Source of the DNA: Actinomycetes bacterium
GTDB taxonomy: Bacteria; Actinomycetota; Acidimicrobiia; Acidimicrobiales; Palsa-688
DNA length: 6,503 nucleotides
Assembly: GCA_021846485.1 (NCBI GenBank)
Contig: JAJZWW010000192.1
Location: 1-6,503 of the forward strand
Direction: 5' to 3'
Part shown: positions 1-6,503 of the stretch, piece after piece
Position numbering within the stretch: the stretch's first letter is position 1
How the letters are laid out: each line of letters starts with the position of its first letter
Notes under the pieces: model-generated
Databases searched by the model: none
Told to the model about the DNA's origin: nothing
The model's input: the letters and a program-made list of their open reading frames with translations, nothing else
Translations under genes and position numbers: made by a program

Positions 1-857
1 CCGCAGCCTCCGCGCTGCACACCGTCCAGTCCAACGTGTCGAGCCACATAGCCCACCTGGAGCGGGAGCTCGGGGCCCAGCTGGTCGACCGCCAGGCGGG
101 CGTGCTCACCGACGAGGGCCGGGCGGTCGCCGAGCGCGCCCGGCGGGTGGCGGAGGAGATGGACGCCATCGTCGCCGACCTGGCCGCCCTGCGCGACGAG
201 GTGGTCGGCAGCGTGCGCCTCGGGATCATCGGCACCACCGCCCGATGGCTCACCCCCCTCTTGCTCGAAGCCCTCGCCGGCGCCCACCCGAAGATCCGCC
301 TGGTGGTGGGCGAAGGCACCTCGACGATGCTCGAGCCCCAGGTGGCGAGCGGCGCGCGCGAGGTCGCGGTGATCAACCTCCCCCACTCCCTCCCGGACCT
401 CGCGGCCACCCCGCTGTTCGACGAGGACCTGATCCTCGTCGTCCCCCCCGATCACCGCCTCGCCGGGCGCACCGGCGTCGAGCTCGGCGACCTGGACGGC
501 CTGGAGCTGCTCCTACCCGCCCCGGGCACCGCCTTCCGCCAGGAGCTCGACGACGCCGCCCGTCATGCCGGCATCCGGCTCGTCGCCCGCGCCGAGGTCG
601 ACGGCATGCGCCTGGTGGCCTCGCTCACCGCCCGGGGGTTCGGCCCGTCGCTCCTGCCGGCGACGACCGCCGCCGAGGGCCTCGACGGCTTCGCCCGGCT
701 GACCGTCGGCGGGCTGCCCCGCCGCCACGTCGGCACGGTCGTCCGGCGCCGCGGACGGCCCAGCGCGCCCGCCAGGGCGGTGCTCGGCGTGCTCGCCGAC
801 ACCGTCGTCCGTCGCGTCGGCCGCCAGCAGGGGATCCACCCGCCAGCCGGGCCGTAG
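1..857 (+). CDS. LysR-family transcriptional regulator, 5'-truncated by window edge
   Basis: The reading frame is open from base 3 and gives 284 residues before the TAG at 855-857. It begins AASALHTVQSNVSSHIAHLE and continues ELGAQLVDR, the typical LysR winged helix-turn-helix, so about 20-25 N-terminal residues are missing (LysR proteins are usually near 300 aa). The GTG at 36 lies inside the recognition helix and is not a start. A linker helix rich in Ala, Arg and Glu follows (about residues 30-65). The periplasmic-binding-protein-like effector domain starts near residue 68 (VGSVRLGIIGT) and runs to about 270, including the usual segment DLILVVPPDHRLAG. LysR proteins bind DNA as tetramers and respond to a small co-inducer in the cytoplasm. 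The ligand and targets cannot be read here because the upstream divergent gene is outside the window. It is convergent with acnA, which does not by itself suggest that it controls acnA. The family call is firm; the specific role is unknown. Confidence 0.93.
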   Translation, partial: AASALHTVQSNVSSHIAHLERELGAQLVDRQAGVLTDEGRAVAERARRVAEEMDAIVADLAALRDEVVGSVRLGIIGTTARWLTPLLLEALAGAHPKIRLVVGEGTSTMLEPQVASGAREVAVINLPHSLPDLAATPLFDEDLILVVPPDHRLAGRTGVELGDLDGLELLLPAPGTAFRQELDDAARHAGIRLVARAEVDGMRLVASLTARGFGPSLLPATTAAEGLDGFARLTVGGLPRRHVGTVVRRRGRPSAPARAVLGVLADTVVRRVGRQQGIHPPAGP

Positions 858-870
858 CCCGCCGCACCCC

Positions 871-1007
871 TCTCAGCAGCTGCCGCAAAACTACCTTCTG
901 GAGGCGGTGGCCGGCCGTCCGCAAGCAGCTCTTCCTGACAACTCATGGCGCGTCATGTGGGGGCGGACGGCCGGTCACCGCCTTCACGCGGCTCTTGCGA
1001 CAGCTTC

Positions 1008-1012
<5 letters not shown>
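871..1012. mobile_element. MITE-like element with 7-bp target-site-type direct repeats
   Basis: An exact 7-bp direct repeat TCTCAGC lies at 871-877 and 1006-1012. The 128-bp interval between the copies (878-1005) has matching inverted ends directly abutting them: AGCTGCCGCAA at the left and, read on the other strand, AGCTGTCGCAA at the right (10 of 11). Inside is a longer inverted repeat at 902-922 and 963-983, matching at 20 of 21 positions. Inverted ends next to a short direct duplication, no coding capacity and a length just over 100 bp are the features of a miniature inverted-repeat transposable element. It sits between two convergent genes, and the right copy of the direct repeat contains the acnA stop codon. 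No transposase is present in the window, so any mobilising family is unknown. The alternative is a long bidirectional terminator-like hairpin with a chance direct repeat. A second genomic copy would settle it. Confidence 0.6.
902..983. repeat. Long inverted repeat (21-bp arms, 40-nt loop)
   Basis: The arms at 902-922 and 963-983 are inverted copies differing at one position (G at 910 against A at 977 facing it, a G-A mismatch). The loop, 923-962, contains a smaller imperfect palindrome at 944-957 (12 of 14 positions symmetric). RNA from either strand could form a stem of about 20 bp. Neither side has a strong T-run; reading the acnA strand, only TTTT follows the stem after a short gap. As it lies between the 3' ends of convergent genes it could slow or stop transcription from both sides, but it is not a canonical intrinsic terminator. 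I take it to be the inner part of the MITE-like element. Confidence 0.75.
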
Positions 1013-3695
<2,683 letters not shown>

Positions 3696-3700
3696 CCCGG

Positions 3701-3706
3701 CCTCCT
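3701..3706 (-). promoter_or_regulatory. Ribosome binding site deciding the acnA start
   Basis: On the - strand the sequence reads AGGAGG, then CCGGG, then ATG. This is a near-perfect anti-SD match at normal spacing. It favours the ATG at 3693-3695 over the GTG 27 bases upstream. It also contrasts with the two + strand genes to the right, which have no visible Shine-Dalgarno sequence. Confidence 0.8.
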
Positions 3707-3800
3707 CGCCTCTGTCCGACACTGCTGCTCGGCGGCCGCTCGTCGGGCGCGCCGCCGCCAGTCTGGCCCGCCGGCGGCCTTCGCGGCCAGGGCCCTGCCT

Positions 3801-3806
3801 TATGCT
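3801..3806 (+). promoter_or_regulatory. Probable -10 box of a leaderless yceH transcript
   Basis: TATGCT fits the actinobacterial -10 pattern TAnnnT and stands out in very GC-rich sequence. Eight bases separate it from the GTG at 3815, so transcription would begin at or within a few bases of the start codon. No Shine-Dalgarno sequence is seen before the GTG. No convincing -35 hexamer is visible. It lies in the 119-base divergent region between acnA and yceH; I could not find an equally clear -10 for acnA there. Confidence 0.5.
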
Positions 3807-3814
3807 CGCGGGCC

Positions 3815-4507
3815 GTGCAGCCCCTCACCCCCGAGCAGCTGCGGGTCCTCGGCGCCCTCGTAGAGAAGCAGGCCACGACCCCCGAGGCCTACCCGCTCAC
3901 CCAGAACGCCCTGCTCCTCGCCTGCAACCAGGCCTCCAACCGCAACCCGGTCACCGCCTACGGCCCGGAGGAGGTCTCCGCGGTGCTCGGCGAGCTGCGC
4001 GCCCTCGGGCTGGCCCGGGTGGTGCACAGCCCGAGCAACCGGGCGGACAAGTACCGCCACGTCCTCGACGAGGCGTGGGGGCTGACCGCCGCCGAGCTCG
4101 CAGTGCTCGCAGTGCTCGCGCTGCGCGGGCCCCAGACGGTGAGCGAGCTGCGCGCCCGCACGGAGCGCTACCCGAGCCTCGACGACCTCGGCGGGGTCGA
4201 GGGGGTCCTGCACCGCCTGAAGAACCGCTACGACACCCCCTACGTCACCCGTCTCGACCGCCATCCCGGCCAGCGTGAGGAGCGCTGGGCCCACCTCCTC
4301 GCCGGCGAGGTCCTGGAGGTGCCCGCCGGGTCGCCGGGGAGGGCCGGCGGAGAGGCCGCCGGCGGGGCGGGGCGGGCGGCCAACGCCGAGCGGGTCGCCA
4401 ACCTCGAAACCGGCCTGGCCGCCGTGCGCGAAGAGGTCGCCAGGCTGCGCGCCGAGCTCGACCTGCTGCGCGCCGAGCTCCGCGAGCTGCGGGCAGTGCT
4501 CGAGTAG
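3815..4507 (+). CDS. yceH: YceH/DUF480-family tandem winged-helix protein
   Basis: The 230-aa product (E. coli YceH is about 215 aa) opens QPLTPEQLRVLGALVEKQ and continues TTPEAYPLTQNALLLACNQ and SNRNP, the family's N-terminal signature. A first winged-helix unit covers about residues 1-80 and a second about 85-165 (LTAAELAVLAVLALRGPQTVSELRART and, later, VEGVLHRL). A Gly/Ala-rich linker (about 170-190) leads to a C-terminal coiled coil at about 191-230. The family's cellular role is poorly defined; DNA binding is inferred from the fold. I placed the start at GTG 3815 because the LTPEQ segment is where the family begins and a TAnnnT box lies just upstream. The frame stays open further left to an ATG at 3662, but that would add 51 non-family residues and overlap acnA. 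It is divergent from acnA; aspS follows after 69 bases and appears to have its own promoter. Family call firm, function unknown. Confidence 0.9.
   Translation: MQPLTPEQLRVLGALVEKQATTPEAYPLTQNALLLACNQASNRNPVTAYGPEEVSAVLGELRALGLARVVHSPSNRADKYRHVLDEAWGLTAAELAVLAVLALRGPQTVSELRARTERYPSLDDLGGVEGVLHRLKNRYDTPYVTRLDRHPGQREERWAHLLAGEVLEVPAGSPGRAGGEAAGGAGRAANAERVANLETGLAAVREEVARLRAELDLLRAELRELRAVLE
4445..4480 (+). repeat. Heptad-encoding direct repeat in yceH 3' end
   Basis: The 15-bp sequence CTGCGCGCCGAGCTC occurs at 4445-4459 and again at 4466-4480, a period of 21 bases or exactly seven codons. It encodes successive heptads LRAELDL and LRAELRE, followed by LRAVLE, with Leu at regular positions. This is the core of the predicted C-terminal coiled coil and suggests local duplication or strong heptad constraint. 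Confidence 0.7.
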
Positions 4508-4542
4508 GGCTCCCCGGAGCACTCGCCGGCCGCTGCCCCGGA

Positions 4543-4562
4543 ACCGGCCGGCGCCGGCCGGT
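4543..4562. repeat. Perfect 20-bp palindrome before aspS
   Basis: The sequence is exactly self-complementary across 20 bases, running ACCGGCCGGC to its mirror and ending in GGT. Its last T is the first base of the proposed aspS -10 box, so a protein bound there would overlap the promoter. It may instead be a hairpin at the 3' end of the yceH transcript, though no T-run follows. CCGG-rich sequence at this GC content produces palindromes easily, which lowers its significance. Confidence 0.6.
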
Positions 4563-4567
4563 ACCCT
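4562..4567 (+). promoter_or_regulatory. Probable -10 box of a leaderless aspS transcript
   Basis: TACCCT fits TAnnnT and lies nine bases before the aspS ATG, almost the same spacing as the box before yceH. There is no Shine-Dalgarno sequence before the ATG, and the 69-base gap otherwise has no AT-rich element. A GGAACC at 4540-4545, 16 bases upstream, is in the right place for a -35 region, but it resembles ECF-type sites rather than the housekeeping consensus and I give it little weight. Confidence 0.45.
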
Positions 4568-4576
4568 CGTCCCGCT

Positions 4577-6385
4577 ATGGAGGACACCCCGCCGCTCGCC
4601 GTCAACCGCTACCGCGACCACCGCGGCGGCGACCTCCGCCCCGAACACGTCGGCCACGCCGTCGCGCTCGCCGGCTGGCTGGCCGCCAAGCGCGACCACG
4701 GGGGGCTGCTCTTCGTCGACCTCCGCGACCCGGGTGGCCCTGCCGGCGGAGGGGCCGTGCAGCTGGTCGTCAAACCGGATGGGGGTGCGTGGGAGGTCCT
4801 CGAGGGGCTGCGGCTGGAGAGCGTGGTGAGCGTCACCGGCACGGTCGTCGCCCGCTCCCCGGAGACCGTCAACCCGCGCCTGCCCACCGGGGAGGTCGAG
4901 GTCGTCGCCGAGACTGCCGAGGTGCTCTCCTCCGCCGACGTGCTCCCCTTCCCCGTCGAGCGCGACACCGACATCGGCGAGGAGCACCGCCTGCGCTACC
5001 GCTACCTGGACATGCGCCGCGGGCCGCTCACCGAGCGGCTGGTGCGCCGCAACCGCCTCGCCGGGGTGGTGCGGGCCCACCTCGGCTCGCGGGGGTTCCT
5101 CGAGGTCCAGACGCCGATCCTCACCGCGTCGTCGCCGGAGGGCGCCCGCGACTTCCTGGTGCCCTCCAGCCAGTACCCCGGCGAGTTCTACGCGCTTCCG
5201 CAGGCGCCCCAGCAGTTCAAGCAGCTGCTGATGGTCGGAGGCGTAGAGCGCTATTTCCAGATCGCGCCCTGCTTCAGGGACGAGGCGTCGAGAGCGGACC
5301 GCAGCCCCGGCGAGTTCTACCAGATCGACCTGGAGATGGCCTTCGCCACCCAGGAGGACGTCTTCGACGAGGTGGAGCGGCTGATGACCGCGATCGTCGC
5401 CGGGATGACCGACAAGGTGACGGCGGCGCCGTTCCCCCGGCTCCGCTTCGCCGAGGCGGTCGACCGCTACGGCACCGACAAACCGGACCTGCGCTTCGGC
5501 CTCGAGATCGCGGAGCTGACCGCGACCCTCGGGGGTCGCACCGAGCTGCCGATGCTCGCCGGGGCGCCGTCCGCCGGGCACGTGGTCCGGGCGCTGCGGG
5601 TCCCCGGGGATCGGACCGCCCCCCGCAAGTGGTTCGACGGCTTCGCCGAGGCCGCCAAGGCGCTCGGGGTCACCGGCTCCTGGCTGCAGCTCGCCCCCGC
5701 CGGCGCCAAGGGCCCGCTCGCCCGCCGCCTCACCGACGCCGAGGCCGGCGAGCTCACCCGGGCGGCCGACGCCAGGACCGGGGACGCGGTGCTCGTCGCG
5801 GTGGGATCCCGCCTCCCCGCCGCCGCGCTCCTCGGCGAGCAGCGCCGCCAGGTCGGCCGGGAGCTCGGGCTCGCCGACCCCGGGACCCTGGCGTTCGCCT
5901 GGGTGGTCGACTTCCCGATGTACGAGCGCAACGAGCAGACCGGCGGGTGGGACTTCGCCCACAACCCGTTCTCCATGCCCCAGGGCGGCCTCGAGGCGCT
6001 CCGAGACCTAGACCCCGGCGACGTCCTCGCCTACCAGTACGACCTGGTCTGCAACGGGGTGGAGCTGTCCTCGGGCGCGGTCCGCAACCATCGGCCCGAC
6101 ATCATGGAGGCGGCGTTCGCCGTCGCCGGCTACGGCCCGGAGCGCATCCGCAGCTCCTTCCCCGCCCTCTGGAACGCCTTCCACTACGGCCCACCGCCCC
6201 ACGCGGGCATCGCGCCCGGCTTCGACCGCATCCTGATGGTCCTCGAGGACCAGGCGAACATCCGCGAGGTGATCGCCTTCCCCTTGAACCAGTCGGCCCG
6301 CGACCTGCTCATGGGGGCCCCGAGCCCGGTGTCGGACGCGCAGCTGCGCGACCTGCACCTGCGGGTCGTGCCGCCGACGCCGTGA
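4577..6385 (+). CDS. aspS: Aspartyl-tRNA synthetase, probably non-discriminating (Asp/Asn)
   Basis: A cytoplasmic class II synthetase that attaches aspartate to tRNA. The 602-aa product has the bacterial order: N-terminal OB-fold anticodon-binding domain (about 1-115), class II core with motif 1 around FLEVQTPIL (174-182), ASSPEGARDFLVP (184-196), QAPQQFKQLLMV (209-220), motif 2 with FRDE at 233-236, a GAD-type insertion (about 300-415), then PFSMPQGG and motif 3 GFDRILMVL (548-556) with its Arg551. The core is intact. The text differs from the E. coli/Bacillus type: RADRSPGEFYQIDLEM has one extra residue against RADRQPEFTQID, and the C-terminal part reads NGVELSSGAVRNHRPDIM and NQSARDLLMGAPS. 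I associate this variant with alphaproteobacteria. The OB-fold loop reads KRDHGG, with His41 where discriminating enzymes such as that of E. coli have Leu. By analogy with Pseudomonas AspRS this suggests tRNA-Asn is also charged with Asp and corrected by GatCAB. ATG 4577 has no Shine-Dalgarno. Confidence 0.97.
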   Translation: MEDTPPLAVNRYRDHRGGDLRPEHVGHAVALAGWLAAKRDHGGLLFVDLRDPGGPAGGGAVQLVVKPDGGAWEVLEGLRLESVVSVTGTVVARSPETVNPRLPTGEVEVVAETAEVLSSADVLPFPVERDTDIGEEHRLRYRYLDMRRGPLTERLVRRNRLAGVVRAHLGSRGFLEVQTPILTASSPEGARDFLVPSSQYPGEFYALPQAPQQFKQLLMVGGVERYFQIAPCFRDEASRADRSPGEFYQIDLEMAFATQEDVFDEVERLMTAIVAGMTDKVTAAPFPRLRFAEAVDRYGTDKPDLRFGLEIAELTATLGGRTELPMLAGAPSAGHVVRALRVPGDRTAPRKWFDGFAEAAKALGVTGSWLQLAPAGAKGPLARRLTDAEAGELTRAADARTGDAVLVAVGSRLPAAALLGEQRRQVGRELGLADPGTLAFAWVVDFPMYERNEQTGGWDFAHNPFSMPQGGLEALRDLDPGDVLAYQYDLVCNGVELSSGAVRNHRPDIMEAAFAVAGYGPERIRSSFPALWNAFHYGPPPHAGIAPGFDRILMVLEDQANIREVIAFPLNQSARDLLMGAPSPVSDAQLRDLHLRVVPPTP

Positions 6386-6406
6386 CCGCCGACCCCCCCG
6401 CGGACA

Positions 6407-6429
6407 CCCTCCAGGGGCACCCCGGAGGG
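6407..6429 (+). promoter_or_regulatory. Hairpin sequestering the next gene's ribosome binding site
   Basis: CCCTCC at 6407-6412 is fully complementary to GGAGGG at 6424-6429, and a single unpaired A at 6413 is followed by GGGG facing CCCC, giving a strong stem with a tiny loop. The right arm is the only Shine-Dalgarno-like sequence before the ATG at 6432, so folding would hide it. The same hairpin could act in termination after aspS, but no T-run follows. It lies only 22 bases after the aspS stop. Confidence 0.5.
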
Positions 6430-6431
6430 CG

Positions 6432-6503
6432 ATGAGCCCCCCGGTGCTGGCCTCGGTGGCGGTCGACGCCCTCGGCGCGGTCGCGGCCGCCCTGGCGGTC
6501 CTC
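6432..6503 (+). CDS. Start of a gene with a hydrophobic N-terminus, cut by window edge
   Basis: An open frame of 24 codons begins at ATG 6432 and runs off the window. It translates as MSPPVLASVAVDALGAVAAA then LAVL. GGAGGG lies immediately upstream (6424-6429), with a tight spacing to the ATG. After a short uncharged N-terminus, the stretch is almost wholly Ala, Val and Leu with one Asp, resembling a first transmembrane segment. It lacks the positively charged n-region of a typical signal peptide. It lies 46 bases after aspS in the same direction and may be co-transcribed. The family cannot be recognised from so few residues. A hydrophobic or alanine-rich soluble helix would look similar, so even the membrane call is tentative. 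Confidence 0.5.
   Translation, partial: MSPPVLASVAVDALGAVAAALAVL

Noticed and set aside
36..38. GTG as the start of the LysR gene
   Set aside because: The frame is open upstream to the window edge, and the residues before it (AASALHTVQSN) are the expected LysR helix-turn-helix text. It is an internal Val codon.
3720..3722. GTG start giving a 904-aa aconitase
   Set aside because: The downstream ATG has AGGAGG at ideal spacing and matches the usual family start. The extra nine residues have no support.
4097..4123. Tandem 9-bp repeat CTCGCAGTG within yceH
   Set aside because: Only about 2.5 units, encoding an ordinary Leu-Ala-Val-rich helix of the second winged-helix unit; not evidence of a functional repeat.
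4508..4576. Intrinsic terminator or T-box leader before aspS
   Set aside because: The short GCTC/GAGC stem at 4509-4520 is weak and no T-run follows it or the 20-bp palindrome. A gap of 69 bases with a -10 box close to the start leaves no room for a T-box.
3800..5962. A 720-codon open frame on the - strand opposite yceH and aspS
   Set aside because: It spans two clear genes and the gap between them, with low-complexity Gly/Ala/Arg-rich translation. It is a shadow of GC-biased third positions.

Overview
The window comes from a high-GC (by eye well over 70%) bacterial chromosome. The GC-rich third codon positions, frequent GTG starts, apparent leaderless starts and an AcnA-type aconitase fit Actinomycetota. 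The exact lineage cannot be fixed from this sequence. The AspRS is of a sequence type I associate with alphaproteobacteria, so a deep-branching actinobacterial group is possible, but this is inference.

Layout from left to right. Bases 1-857 hold the 3' part of a LysR-family regulator on the + strand, cut by the window edge inside its helix-turn-helix. Bases 858-1007 separate it from the convergent aconitase gene. This gap holds a compact element of about 128 bp (878-1005) with matching inverted ends and a long inner inverted repeat, flanked by an exact 7-bp direct repeat. It looks like a MITE-type insertion whose right-hand duplicated target contains the aconitase stop codon. A complete acnA lies on the - strand at 1008-3695. 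A divergent intergenic region (3696-3814) separates acnA from a + strand gene for a YceH/DUF480 tandem winged-helix protein (3815-4507). After a 69-base gap with a perfect 20-bp palindrome comes a complete aspartyl-tRNA synthetase gene, aspS (4577-6385). The window ends with the first 24 codons of a gene for a hydrophobic N-terminus (from 6432).

Functionally this is mostly a housekeeping neighbourhood: one TCA-cycle enzyme, one tRNA synthetase and two DNA-binding-type proteins. No defence, CRISPR, phage or secondary-metabolism system is visible. The points most worth following are the MITE-like element between lysR and acnA, the AspRS type (alphaproteobacterial-like core with a His in the anticodon-binding loop suggesting charging of both tRNA-Asp and tRNA-Asn), the probable leaderless starts of yceH and aspS, and the Shine-Dalgarno sequence buried in a hairpin before the last gene.
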